A stretch of 49,057 nucleotides of DNA from contig NZ_JOHY01000084.1 in NCBI RefSeq assembly GCF_000721495.1, forward strand, positions 1-49,057. The letters are read 5' to 3'. Position numbers and translations under genes: made by a program. Origin of the DNA: Streptomyces sp. NRRL F-5123. Lineage in GTDB: Bacteria > Actinomycetota > Actinomycetes > Streptomycetales > Streptomycetaceae. Within the stretch, counting starts at the first letter, position 1. Each line of letters begins with the position of its first letter. Under the pieces are notes generated by a model. It saw only the letters and a program-made list of their open reading frames with translations. It did not search any database and was not told where the DNA came from. Positions 31,292 through 39,585 of this stretch are shown piece after piece.

Positions 31292-33085
31292 TCACCTCGG
31301 GGCGTAGGCGTTGGCCTGGATCGCGTAGAGGTCGGCGTAGCGGCCGCCGAGTGAGAGCAGTTCCCGGTGGGTGCCCACCTCGGCGAGTCGGCCGTTGTCC
31401 AGGACCAGGATCAGGTCGGCGCCGGTGACTGTGGAGAAGCGGTGCGAGACGATCAGGGTGACCGCGCCGGTGCGGGCGGCCAGGTCCCGGGCCCGTTGCA
31501 TGTAGCGGGCGAAGATGGCGTGCTCGCTGGGTGCGTCCAGGGAGGCGGTCGGCTCGTCGAGGACGAACAGCAGCGGGTCAGGGCGCATGGAGGCGCGGGC
31601 GAGCGCGGTCTTCTGCCACTGGCCCTCGGAGAGGTCCACACCGTCGAACTCCCGGCCCAACTGGCTGTCCAGCCCGTCGGGCAGCCGGGCCACCAGCGAC
31701 TCGGCGTCGGCGGCGCGCACCGCCTCGGCGATGCGTTCGCGGTCCTCGACGTGGGCGAGGTCGCCGAGCCCCACCGCCTCGGCGAAGGAGGCGTGCAGGC
31801 GGCCGAAGTCCTGGAAGGCGGCGCTGGAGCGGGAGCGCCAGTCCCCGGTGTCCAGCTCGGCGAGGTCTACGCCGTCCACGGTGATGCGGCCGCCGTCCGG
31901 GCGGTAGAACTTGGCCAGCAGCTTGACCAGGGTCGTCTTGCCCGACCCGTACTCACCGACGATCGCGACCACCGAGCCGGCGGGCAGGGTGACGTCGACT
32001 CCGTCCAGGGCGAGCCGGCCGGTGCCGGGATAGGCATAGCTGACGTTCTCGAACGCGATGCCCTCGCGCAGCACCTTGGGCGTCTTCTCGCCGCCCCTGG
32101 CCCGGGCGCGGTCGACCGCGACCCAGTCCCGCAGCCACAGGTAGGGTTCGATGAGCCGGCTCGCCCCCGCTGTTTCGGTGGCCCGGACGACCGTGAGGTG
32201 CACGGACTCGCGCAGGTTGTTGGCCACCGTGACGGTGAGCACGATGTCACCGACCGTGCCGTGGCCATGGGCCGTCCGGTGGGCGACGAGCGCCAGTCCG
32301 GCGACGAAGCCCGCGGTGAACAGTCCCCATCCCGACACCTTCCACACCGCGGCGCTGATCCGTGCCATGGTCCGGCCGCTCATCGCCTCGTCCCAGGCCT
32401 CCTGCTGGCGCCGGGCCAGCTCGGGTCCGGATCCCGCCACGCGTAGTTCCTTGCCCGCCGAGGCGGAGGTCGCCAGCTCGAACAGGTGCCGTTGCAGCCG
32501 GAAGGCCTCCGCCGTCGCCGTCTCGGCCTCCTTCACCGCCCGCAGGCCGCGCTGGTCGAACCACAGCGGTACGGCGGCGAAGGCGAGCAGGAACAGCAGC
32601 CAGGGGTTCATGGTTCCCAGCAGCACCAGTGCGACGGTCACCTCGATGACGTTGAACACCGCGTCCACCGAGGCCCACAGGCTGCTGGCGATCTCCCAGG
32701 CGGACTCGCGGACGACGGTGACGCGGTCCAGGAAGTCCGTCCGCTCCAGGTGGTCCAGGCCCTCGACGGAGGCGATGTCCCGGTGGATCTGCTGGTGGAG
32801 ATCGGTGAGCCCGACCTTCTCCACCAGCAGCATCCGCAGGCTCCCCCTCGCGCCGCGAAGGAACCAGGTGACACCGTAGGCGAGCGCCGCGCCCAGGGCG
32901 GCTGCGACGGCCGGGCCCGAGCGGTGGGCGAGCGCCGCGTCGACGGCTTCGCGCAGGCAGAGGGCGGAGGCGGCGACGGCGGCCACGGCGGCCGTCTGGG
33001 CGGCCAGTATGCCGCCGACCAGCCGTGGCTCCTTCCGCCAGGACAGCCTGAAGAGTTCGGCCCAGAGAGCCAGATAGCGCTTCAC
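31292..33085 (-). CDS. ABC exporter half-transporter (TMD-NBD), partner B
   Basis: 597 residues, GTG start overlapping the stop of the upstream half-transporter (GTGA). The N-terminal ~300 residues carry the six-helix exporter domain. The nucleotide-binding domain has Walker A GEYGSGKTT (~residue 378), a signature reading LSEGQ instead of LSGGQ, Walker B LLFVLDEPTAS with the catalytic Glu, and the H-loop VSHRFSTV. Together with the next gene it should make a heterodimer in which one composite site is weakened by the changed signature. Substrate unknown. Pairs of this kind with LSxGQWQ signatures are frequent beside peptide natural-product genes, but none is seen here. Confidence 0.94.
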   Translation of the reverse strand: MKRYLALWAELFRLSWRKEPRLVGGILAAQTAAVAAVAASALCLREAVDAALAHRSGPAVAAALGAALAYGVTWFLRGARGSLRMLLVEKVGLTDLHQQIHRDIASVEGLDHLERTDFLDRVTVVRESAWEIASSLWASVDAVFNVIEVTVALVLLGTMNPWLLFLLAFAAVPLWFDQRGLRAVKEAETATAEAFRLQRHLFELATSASAGKELRVAGSGPELARRQQEAWDEAMSGRTMARISAAVWKVSGWGLFTAGFVAGLALVAHRTAHGHGTVGDIVLTVTVANNLRESVHLTVVRATETAGASRLIEPYLWLRDWVAVDRARARGGEKTPKVLREGIAFENVSYAYPGTGRLALDGVDVTLPAGSVVAIVGEYGSGKTTLVKLLAKFYRPDGGRITVDGVDLAELDTGDWRSRSSAAFQDFGRLHASFAEAVGLGDLAHVEDRERIAEAVRAADAESLVARLPDGLDSQLGREFDGVDLSEGQWQKTALARASMRPDPLLFVLDEPTASLDAPSEHAIFARYMQRARDLAARTGAVTLIVSHRFSTVTGADLILVLDNGRLAEVGTHRELLSLGGRYADLYAIQANAYAPR

Positions 33086-34923
33086 CGAAGGTCCCCCTCC
33101 TGGATGCGGTCGTCGAAGCCGGCGACGAAGCGCTCGGCCTGGAGGGTGAACATCCCGGCGTAGGAGCCGCCGAAGGCCATCAGTTCCTCATGGGTGCCGG
33201 ACTCGGTGATCCGGCCGCCGTCGAGCACCACGATGCGGTCGGCCTGCCGGACCGTGGACAGCCGGTGGGAGATCAGTACCACGCTGCTGCCGCCCCGGTG
33301 CGCGGCGAGCCGGGAGAAGACGTCGAACTCGGTGCGCACGTCCAGGTGCGCGGTCGGCTCGTCCAGCACCAGCAGCCGGGCTCCGCTGCGTACCGCGTAC
33401 AGCGCGCGGGCGAGCACCACCTGCTGCCACTGGCCGCCCGACAGGTCCACTCCGCCGGTACGCGAACGGGCCATCGGAGTGGCCCAGCCGTCGGGCAGCC
33501 GGGCCAGCACCTCGTCGAGCCCCGCGTCGCGGGCCGCGGCCTCGGCGCGGGCGAGGTCGGGGGCGGTGCCGTCGGCCTGCCCGAGCGTCACGTTGTCGGC
33601 GAGGGTGAGGTGGTAGCGGACGAAGTCCTGGAAGACGACGGAGACCCGGCGTCGCCAGGCGGCCGGCCCGAGTTCGGCGATGTCGGTGCCGTCAGCGGTG
33701 ATCCGGCCGGCGGTGGGTTCGTACAGCGAGGAGAGCAGCTTGATCAGGGTGGACTTGCCGGCGCCGTTGAGGCCGACGACGGCCAGCAGCTCGCCGGGGC
33801 GGATCTCCAGGTCCAGGCCCTGGAGGACCTTGCGTGCGGTGCCGGGATAGGCGAACTCCACCTGCTCGAAGCGGACCAGGGGCGCCTCCGCAGGCCGGCT
33901 CGCGGGGGTCGCACCGGGTGGGGCGGCGGGAGCCCGCAGCTGCTGTTCCAGCTTCCGGGCCGCGTGAAGAACCGGCAGGGCGCCCATGCTGTCGCGCCAG
34001 CCGTAGCTGTCGAGCGCGGTGAACACCGACCAGCCCGCCGCGAACACCGCGGTCTCGACCGCCACCGTCGTCCGGCTGTGGGCGGCGTCCAGAGCCACCG
34101 GGGCATAGGCCGCGGCCAGGCCCGCCACCGTCAGGGCGAGTCTGGTCCACTGCTGGTTGAGGTGGCGCACGGTCGCCGCCCACGCGGGGTCGAACATGCC
34201 GTGGATGTGCTGCTGCTCGCGCTGCAGTGCCCACTCGGCGAAGCCGAAGACACGCACCTCCTTCGCCTCCGCGGGCTTGGTGAGCACCTCCTGCCACATG
34301 TAGGCGCGGCGTCCGTGCGGGGTGCCGGCCTGCCACAGACGTATGAAGGCCTGGCCCTGCCGGTATCCGATGGACCGGGCTGCGACCGCGGCGAGAAGCA
34401 CGACCGGGACCAGCCACCAGGCGTAGCGGGCCAGTACCAGGCAGGAGGCGGTGATGCCCAGGACGCGGACGAAATCGCCGACCTGCGCCAGGGCGCCCTG
34501 GCCGGGAGTGCGTTCGGTCCAGTTGTCCGGGTCGGCGCGGGCCAGCCGGATCTGTTCCTGTACCTCGGGCCGCTCCAAGGCCCCGATGGTGGGGCTGCCT
34601 GCCGCGAGCCCGGCGATGCGCGCCCGGTGCGCACCGTCCATCCGGGTCTGGGCGACGAACCGCAGCGGCTCCGCCAGGGCATCGACGACATGCCCGGCGA
34701 GCAGTACCGCGCCGAAGGCGAGCAGGGGCTCCAGGGCGGCGGCGAAGACCTCACCGCTGCTGCCGGCACCGAGCCGCGAGACCAGCAAGGCCATGGTGAC
34801 CGCTGTGGCAGCGGGCACCATGGCCTCCACCACTGCGAGCAGGACGTAACCGACGAGCAGCGGACCGCCGGCGTCTCGCAGCGGCAGCAGAAGCATCCAC
34901 CGCTCACGAATAGTCAGACCCAC
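33082..34923 (-). CDS. ABC exporter half-transporter (TMD-NBD), partner A
   Basis: 613 residues, GTG start behind GGAGGGG. Six hydrophobic segments occupy residues ~20-320. The nucleotide-binding domain has Walker A VGLNGAGKST (~residue 395), signature LSGGQWQ, Walker B LLVLDEPTAH and H-loop LISHRLSTV, all canonical. It is the first gene of a two-gene operon. It lies 1.3 kb from the polyketide cluster and on the same strand as the SARP, so it may export the product, but the spacer and terminator context make that uncertain. Confidence 0.94.
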   Translation of the reverse strand: MGLTIRERWMLLLPLRDAGGPLLVGYVLLAVVEAMVPAATAVTMALLVSRLGAGSSGEVFAAALEPLLAFGAVLLAGHVVDALAEPLRFVAQTRMDGAHRARIAGLAAGSPTIGALERPEVQEQIRLARADPDNWTERTPGQGALAQVGDFVRVLGITASCLVLARYAWWLVPVVLLAAVAARSIGYRQGQAFIRLWQAGTPHGRRAYMWQEVLTKPAEAKEVRVFGFAEWALQREQQHIHGMFDPAWAATVRHLNQQWTRLALTVAGLAAAYAPVALDAAHSRTTVAVETAVFAAGWSVFTALDSYGWRDSMGALPVLHAARKLEQQLRAPAAPPGATPASRPAEAPLVRFEQVEFAYPGTARKVLQGLDLEIRPGELLAVVGLNGAGKSTLIKLLSSLYEPTAGRITADGTDIAELGPAAWRRRVSVVFQDFVRYHLTLADNVTLGQADGTAPDLARAEAAARDAGLDEVLARLPDGWATPMARSRTGGVDLSGGQWQQVVLARALYAVRSGARLLVLDEPTAHLDVRTEFDVFSRLAAHRGGSSVVLISHRLSTVRQADRIVVLDGGRITESGTHEELMAFGGSYAGMFTLQAERFVAGFDDRIQEGDLR

Positions 34924-35115
34924 AGCCCCTCCGACCGCTCGGGAAGGCCCTGATGCTCATGTCGAACGCCTTCCGCCGCAACTCCATTACGGCCGGGTCC
35001 CCTGCGGGGAGGTGACCGGTCGGCCCGGGTCGGGGAAGCGAGCACCTGGCCGCCGGCGTGGAGAGGAGGCCGCGCGCCGCGGCAGGCTGAGCCCGGTCTG
35101 CGCACCCACGACGAG

Positions 35116-35311
35116 GTGAGCCGGGAGGACGACCTCGTCCGGCTCTTGCGCGAGCAGCACGCGGCCGCGGTCATCCTCGTCGGCGTCGCCTTCCTCACCG
35201 ACGCGTACCACCGCGCAGGTGGTCAACTACGCCCAGGCACTGGACGCGGCGGGCTCCCGGCTCGTCCTGGCGGGCCGCCCGCCGCTGCCCGACGGCGTCC
35301 CGTCGCCGTGA
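35116..35311 (+). pseudogene. Possible gene fragment with a frameshift (STAS/SulP-like tail?)
   Basis: Frame 1 reads VSREDDLVRLLREQ...AVILVGVAFLTDA. About 35 residues in, coding character moves to the next frame, which reads VVNYAQALDAAGSRLVLAG and stops at 35,311. Together this looks like the end of an alternating hydrophobic/helix domain such as the STAS part of SulP transporters. No upstream portion is present. Assignment is tentative; the broken reading frame is the stronger point. Confidence 0.35.
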
Positions 35312-35628
35312 ACACGGCGGCGTCGCGGTCCGGCATCGGCGTGGCGTATCCGGGGGGCAGGTCGAGTGTGGAGCGGGGGTTCTCGGCCGCCTTGACCAGT
35401 TGGGCCGGTGAGCGGTGGGCGGATCCCGTGGACGGCGGGGGTGACGGTAGGGCGGGTCACGCCGTACGGCTCGGCGGGCGCCGCGTGCCGCAGCCGGCAG
35501 GCGCAGGTGGACCACGGTGACCATGATGCGGTCGGTGAAGACCAGTTCGTGGTCCGGCCCTGCGCCGCCCGCGCACGCAGAGGGCAGGACGGGACAAGGC
35601 CGCACGGGTTCGGTAATGCGTCACAACA
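35312..35628. other. No gene seen
   Basis: No frame in this 317-bp stretch has a ribosome site, steady codon bias or a recognisable motif. It separates the fragment at 35,116 from the leftward GrpB-family gene. Confidence 0.4.
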
Positions 35629-36189
35629 TCACCACCCCGTGCGGTCCGCCTCACGTCCCGAGGCGCCGGCGGCCCAAGCGGCGTAGGACTTCGCGACCAG
35701 TTCCTCCACCAGGGCGCTCTTCGCCGCCGAGTAGGCCGCCCTGCCCTCGCTGTCGGCAGGAAACCGGTGTGCCAAGGCCACCTTCAAGGCGCTGTAGCGC
35801 CGGACCTCATCGGGCCGCTGACGCAGGTAACCGCGGAGCAGGACGTGATCAAGGTGGGGCTTCGAGCCCGCGACCACGGCGTACAGATGATGTCCGGAAG
35901 ACGCAGGAGGGGCCTGGAACGCCTCCCGTCCCCGAATCCCCAGATCGCCTTCGTGCCGGTAGCCCTGCCCGGCGAGCCGGGAGACCAACTCAGGCATGAC
36001 CGACTCCTCGGACACGACGATGTCGAGGTCGATGATCGGCTTGGCGGCACACCCGGGCACGGCCGTACTGCCGACGTGCTCGATGGACACAGCCAGACCG
36101 GCGACGTGAGGTGCCAGGCGCTGCCGCAGATCCTCGAACCGCTCGGGCCATCCGGGGTGGTAGTCGCTGACCACGATCATGTCAGTCAT
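35629..36189 (-). CDS. GrpB-family nucleotidyltransferase-like protein
   Basis: 186 residues from ATG 36,189 (ATG 36,180 also possible; ribosome site weak). The GrpB/UPF0157 pattern is plain: YHPGWPERFEDLRQRL near the start, then the core IEHVGSTAVPG and KPIIDLDIVV, where the DLD aspartates match the nucleotidyltransferase fold, and HHLYAVV downstream. The family is common and its reaction is not firmly established; a CoaE-linked role has been suggested for some members. It stands alone, flanked by fragments, and is probably a chromosomal leftover of the junction zone. Confidence 0.88.
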   Translation of the reverse strand: MTDMIVVSDYHPGWPERFEDLRQRLAPHVAGLAVSIEHVGSTAVPGCAAKPIIDLDIVVSEESVMPELVSRLAGQGYRHEGDLGIRGREAFQAPPASSGHHLYAVVAGSKPHLDHVLLRGYLRQRPDEVRRYSALKVALAHRFPADSEGRAAYSAAKSALVEELVAKSYAAWAAGASGREADRTGW

Positions 36190-36572
36190 GTCCCGCAGTT
36201 TCGCAGGATCGCCAAGCCCGTCGCATCCCTCGGAGTTCCCTGGCTGTCGCGTACCGAGTTGCAAGGATCGCTGACGTGAGACCGGCCGACGTCGGCCGGG
36301 GCGTGCGCAACTCGGGCCAGGTGCACTGAATCGACCCGGGGTTCTCCCGGTGGATCCGGGCGAAGCTGGTCGAAGAGGTTGAGGGTGACGCCGCGGCCCA
36401 TCGCCTGGGGCGGGACCACCAGGTCGTCCCAGAGGGGGACGGGGTCGTGTTCGTGCAGCTCAGCTCCGGTGCTCGTGCCGTTCGGCACCGGGCACTTTCC
36501 GGAGAACACCGGGTTTGGCCGTGCTGCGATCCGTCGTTAGGCTCGCGCGCGCCCGCCGGGATACTGGGGCGC
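36190..36572. other. Junction zone without an intact gene
   Basis: A leftward frame at ~36,500-36,280 (reading GAELHEHDPVPLWDDLVVPPQAM) has some coding look but no start site or family match I recognise. It could be another fragment. The last 60 bp probably hold the promoter of the truncated flavin reductase. Confidence 0.35.
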
Positions 36573-36665
36573 ATGCGAATCGACTTCGATCCTGAGCAGC
36601 TCGGCCGGAACGCGTTCTACAGGCTCCTCACGGCGACCGTGGTGCCCAGGCCCATCTCCGCTGTT
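36573..36665 (+). pseudogene. Truncated 5' end of a flavin-reductase-family gene
   Basis: ATG followed by 31 codons reading MRIDFDPEQLGRNAFYRLLT, then ATVVPRPISAV. This is the N-terminus typical of FMN-binding flavin reductases, where VVPRPIAWV begins the flavin-binding split-barrel. After codon 31 similarity ends abruptly although the frame stays open, with sequence of different composition. The break marks a recombination or deletion point about 400 bp from the tRNA fragment. Confidence 0.7.
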
Positions 36666-36918
36666 GACGCGGCGGCGACGGGCGCTGCGCCGACGACGTC
36701 TGTGAAGGGCAGAGCCCCATCGGTGCAGACGAGGTCGGAGCCGCGGTCTCTGCGGAGCCAACCGACGGGAACGCCTGTTGCCGAAGGGAAGACTCGTATC
36801 GCCGAACCGGCGCAGGCCGAAACTTCTTGCAAGCCGCGTCAGAGTCCTACCTCCCGGCAGACACGCGCACCCGGCCACAACCACCCCTTGTCCAAAGACG
36901 ACAGCCCTGATGCACGAA

Positions 36919-37055
36919 GCATCCGGCGCCTCCGGTGGCCGACCGGTGGCCGGACGCCTCTGGACGACGCGATACGCGGCAGCACGGGCCAACGAGCCGG
37001 ATGTGCTCTGATCAGGCAGGACAGCATCAGGCAGCACGACCAGGCACCGCGTAGC
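36919..37055. repeat. ~137-bp direct repeat, copy 1 (left of the att core)
   Basis: Aligns almost without gaps with 48,765-48,902 (offset 11,846-11,847). Shared blocks include GTGGCCGGACGCCT, TGGACGACG and TCAGGCAG. It contains a GTGGCC doublet (36,935 and 36,946, 11-bp period). It ends 15 bp before the tRNA-Thr fragment, the position of an integrase arm region next to an attachment core. Confidence 0.7.
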
Positions 37056-37070
37056 ACGAACTCTTACGGT

Positions 37071-37115
37071 CTCGTAATGCGTAGGTCTCGGGTTCGAATC
37101 CCGAAGGCGGCTCCA
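37071..37115 (+). other. tRNA-Thr(CGU) 3' fragment, probable attachment-site core
   Basis: Reads from the anticodon loop (CTCGTAA, anticodon CGT) through anticodon-stem 3' strand TGCGT, variable loop AGGTC, a complete T arm (TCGGG-TTCGAAT-CCCGA), acceptor 3' strand AGGCGGC, discriminator T and CCA. Bases upstream (CTTACGGT) do not supply the partner stem, D arm or acceptor 5' strand, so this is not a functional tRNA. A break at the anticodon loop with the 3' part kept is the classic att product of tyrosine-recombinase elements that insert in tRNA genes. Confidence 0.85.
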
Positions 37116-37120
37116 CGAAG

Positions 37121-37154
37121 CCCCAGGTCGCATAGGCCATGACCTGGGGTTTTT
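37121..37154 (+). terminator. Rho-independent terminator after the tRNA fragment
   Basis: CCCCAGGTC and GACCTGGGG make a perfect 9-bp stem with an 11-nt loop followed by TTTTT. It sits 5 bp after the CCA, where a native tRNA terminator would be. Confidence 0.85.
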
Positions 37155-37316
37155 GCATTCGTTGGCCTTGGAATTCGGGCCAACCGGACACGCGCGACCT
37201 GCGAATCGCAATGCGTGGGTCGCCGGTTGATCGTCAGCGGTGATTACTCGATGCGGCGCTCTGACCTGTGACTTTTCGTTGAATGTCTTCTGGCCTGTGC
37301 TCTGGGTTTGGACCCG

Positions 37317-37333
37317 GTGGCCATCCCGTGGCC
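37317..37333. repeat. GTGGCC doublet with 11-bp period
   Basis: GTGGCC-ATCCC-GTGGCC. The same arrangement (6-mer, 5-nt spacer, 6-mer) occurs at 36,935-36,951 and 48,781-48,797. Helical-repeat spacing near an att core suggests paired integrase arm sites. The rest of the 293-bp spacer 37,155-37,447 holds no gene that I can support. Confidence 0.5.
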
Positions 37334-37447
37334 ATGCGTGCAGCAAGCGGGCGACGGCGTTGCCCGGACTCGACCCACGCGAGGCTGAAGTGCTGTCGAC
37401 TTCCTACAAGGCGTCGAGCGTGACTTTTCGGGCCTGAGGTACATCGA

Positions 37448-37774
37448 TCAGTGCGGCAGATCCGGGGCGCGGGCTCTATCTTGGGCTGCGCCCGGCCCGT
37501 CCCAGCCGTGGGCTGTGGGCATGGTTGTCGGTAGGCAAGAGGGGGAGGTCAGGGTCGGGACGCAGGCTGAGGGTGTCGGGGTGGGGCGGTTTGGCGGGTG
37601 CGCTGCCGGTGTCACGTGAGGGGCGCTTCCGCTTCCATTTGCCGAGGGGATGAGGAGATTGCCCATCACCTCGACTGCAGCGCCGCTGGTGAGCAGCGCT
37701 ACGGCCAGTGCGGTCAGGCCTGCGGAGGCACGCAGGGCGCGGGGCGTTGAGAAACGCGGGTCGGCGTAGGTCAT
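37448..37774 (-). CDS. Small single-pass membrane protein, end of the vWA/PP2C operon
   Basis: 108 residues; its ATG shares one base with the TGA of the vWA gene (TGATG), so it is coupled. A polar N-terminus (residues 1-14) precedes a hydrophobic helix (about 15-40, LTALAVALLTSGAAVEV). The rest is a Pro/Thr/Ser-rich tail with two cysteines eight residues apart (CVPTLTSPSC), which could form a disulfide if outside the cell. No family is recognised. Its position as the last coupled cistron suggests a membrane partner of the vWA protein. Confidence 0.65.
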   Translation of the reverse strand: MTYADPRFSTPRALRASAGLTALAVALLTSGAAVEVMGNLLIPSANGSGSAPHVTPAAHPPNRPTPTPSACVPTLTSPSCLPTTMPTAHGWDGPGAAQDRARAPDLPH

Positions 37775-38424
37775 CAGTCCACGAACTCCTGGGCGACCTG
37801 GACGTATTCGAAGCCGGTGACATTGGTGGCGATCTCCATGTGACCGCTCCTCGACGAGGCGATCAGGGTGTTGAGCAGGCCGGAGATCGCTCCGCTCAGC
37901 GCCGTCTCGGTGTCCGAACCGTCGGCGATGAACAGGGCCTTGGTCGCCACTTTTTCCAGCACTGCGCGGTTGGCGCCGCCGAAGCCGTAGGCGATCACGT
38001 GGGGGTGGCGCGGCCACTTCCTGTCCACCAGCGTGCGGAAGGAGTTCTGCCAGTGTGCGTCCGTCGGACTGCCGTCGGTGAGGAAGAAGACGGTCGGTCG
38101 CAGCACACCGAAGTTCTGCGACCGCAGGTCACGGACATCCTGCTCGATGCACTGCCGCACCCGGTCGAAGGTCTTGCCGTACTCCGTGCGCCCGCCGCAG
38201 ATCACCTCGGGCATGGCCGGCACCTGCTCCATGTCCGACATCGGGATCACCACGTGCACGTCGGTGGAGAAGGCGACCACGGACACTCGGGCGAACTCCG
38301 AGACGCGAGGATTCACCGCCAGGTTGTAGTGCAGACGGGCGAGGGTCGCGTTGAGCACCGCTTCGTGCGGCTTCATCGACGAGGACGCGTCGATCACCAC
38401 ATAGGTGGGCAGGCAGTCTGACAT
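37774..38424 (-). CDS. TerY-like von Willebrand factor A protein
   Basis: 216 residues forming a single vWA domain. The metal-ion-dependent adhesion site is intact: DASSS (D12, S14, S16), a Thr in GGRTEYGKTF near residue 80, and TDGSPTD near residue 118. It follows the kinase-like gene after 15 nt. Stand-alone vWA proteins encoded with a PP2C phosphatase and a kinase form the TerY-P triad described in tellurite/stress-linked and conflict-linked loci. In that scheme the vWA protein is a scaffold that binds metal and a partner. Partners here would be the neighbouring PP2C and kinase (inference). Confidence 0.9.
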   Translation of the reverse strand: MSDCLPTYVVIDASSSMKPHEAVLNATLARLHYNLAVNPRVSEFARVSVVAFSTDVHVVIPMSDMEQVPAMPEVICGGRTEYGKTFDRVRQCIEQDVRDLRSQNFGVLRPTVFFLTDGSPTDAHWQNSFRTLVDRKWPRHPHVIAYGFGGANRAVLEKVATKALFIADGSDTETALSGAISGLLNTLIASSRSGHMEIATNVTGFEYVQVAQEFVD

Positions 38425-38439
38425 GGGTGCACCTCTGAG

Positions 38440-39585
38440 TCAGTGGTGGGCGGCGAGGACGAGGATCACGATCGCGGCCAGGATGAGGACGAGAACCCAC
38501 CCCTCTTGCGTGGTGTCCTCGGGCTTGGATGTCTTGCCGGTGGGCTTCGGCACGGGTTTCTTCTTCTCGGCCCGCTCGGTGCTGGTGGGGGCCTGCACGA
38601 TCGGGGCCAGTGGCGGTAGTTCGGTGCGGGTCGGACGGGGCATGGCCCTGAGATAGGGGCCGCCGTTGAGGGCTTGGCGTAACTGGGCCGCTGAGGGCCG
38701 CTGTTCGCGGTCGGTCGCGAGCAGCATGTCCAGCAGGACCTCCGAAGCTGCGGGCTGCTCCCCCCAGGGGGAGCCGGCGATGGTGTGGAAGACGCGGGCA
38801 TCGCGCTGGCCCGTCATGCATTTGGCGACGAGCAGTCCGAGCCGGTAGCGGTCGGTGTACTTGTCCGCGTCGGTGCCCTGCGGGGTGAGCGGGTCGGCCC
38901 AGTTCGGCTGGTGGAGGTCGGGCATCTTCTCGGGTTGGCAGCCGTCGACGTCAATGAGGTAGACGGAGTGCTGGTCCGGGCTCCAGAAGGCGTTGGAGAA
39001 CGACCAGTCCGAGTAGACCAGGCCCAAGGTCTCCAGGATCGCGGCGAGTTCGGTGAGACGGCGGCAGGCGGCGAGCCTGCCCTTCGCGCCTGGGCTCGGC
39101 AGCCCGATCCCCCGGATCGAGTCGTCGGACTTCGCCAGCCAGTCGACCTCCACGAAGCGGCGCTCGCTGAAGGTGCCGCGCCGCAGCTCGGAGCGGTAGT
39201 GCTCGGGTGCCACCGGGATCACGCAGCCGACGGCCGGGTTGCCGGGCTCGTGGATCCGGGCCGTGGGCCAGCACGTCCCGGTGTAAAGGGCGGCACGGTC
39301 CGCCTCCGGCAGGGTGCCGGGGGCCGAGATCAGCAGGTCGAGCCGAGAGGCGTCGTCCGGGTGCTGGTCCTGCCGGTAGAGCTTGGCCAGCCAGCCCGGA
39401 TGGTCCGTCAGCGGCTTCACGGCGACTGCCTGGCCGTTGTGCTCAGAGATCGACTCGCCGAGCGGTCCGAGATCGCCGATGCTCACCTTCCGCGGCAATG
39501 TCCAGCCGCATGGATCGGCTGCCGGACCGCCGCCGTTGGCACTGCCTTTGCCACCGGCTCCGTCGGTGAGATCGGGTGCTGTCAT
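38440..39585 (-). CDS. Divergent protein kinase with a C-terminal membrane anchor (TerY-P triad kinase)
   Basis: 381 residues from ATG 39,585, which overlaps the PP2C stop (ATGA); an upstream in-frame start is less likely. The kinase fold is divergent: probable ATP lysine K68 in WLAKLYRQ, catalytic loop YSDWSFSN (191-198) in place of HRDxKxxN with Asp and Asn kept, and DVDG (212-215) in place of DFG. Residues ~290-350 are a Pro/Lys-rich linker and ~358-378 a transmembrane helix, with almost nothing beyond it, so the protein is tail-anchored with its kinase domain in the cytoplasm. Activity is plausible because the metal and catalytic aspartates survive. Confidence 0.85.
   Translation of the reverse strand: MTAPDLTDGAGGKGSANGGGPAADPCGWTLPRKVSIGDLGPLGESISEHNGQAVAVKPLTDHPGWLAKLYRQDQHPDDASRLDLLISAPGTLPEADRAALYTGTCWPTARIHEPGNPAVGCVIPVAPEHYRSELRRGTFSERRFVEVDWLAKSDDSIRGIGLPSPGAKGRLAACRRLTELAAILETLGLVYSDWSFSNAFWSPDQHSVYLIDVDGCQPEKMPDLHQPNWADPLTPQGTDADKYTDRYRLGLLVAKCMTGQRDARVFHTIAGSPWGEQPAASEVLLDMLLATDREQRPSAAQLRQALNGGPYLRAMPRPTRTELPPLAPIVQAPTSTERAEKKKPVPKPTGKTSKPEDTTQEGWVLVLILAAIVILVLAAHH

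Noticed and set aside
36537..37346. Minus-strand open frame containing SRLRDSNPRPTHYE
   Set aside because: That peptide is the reverse translation of the tRNA-Thr 3' end; the frame crosses the tRNA fragment and its terminator.
37155..37447. Integrase or excisionase gene beside the att core
   Set aside because: No frame in this spacer or in 36,190-37,070 shows the R-H-R-Y motif of a tyrosine recombinase.
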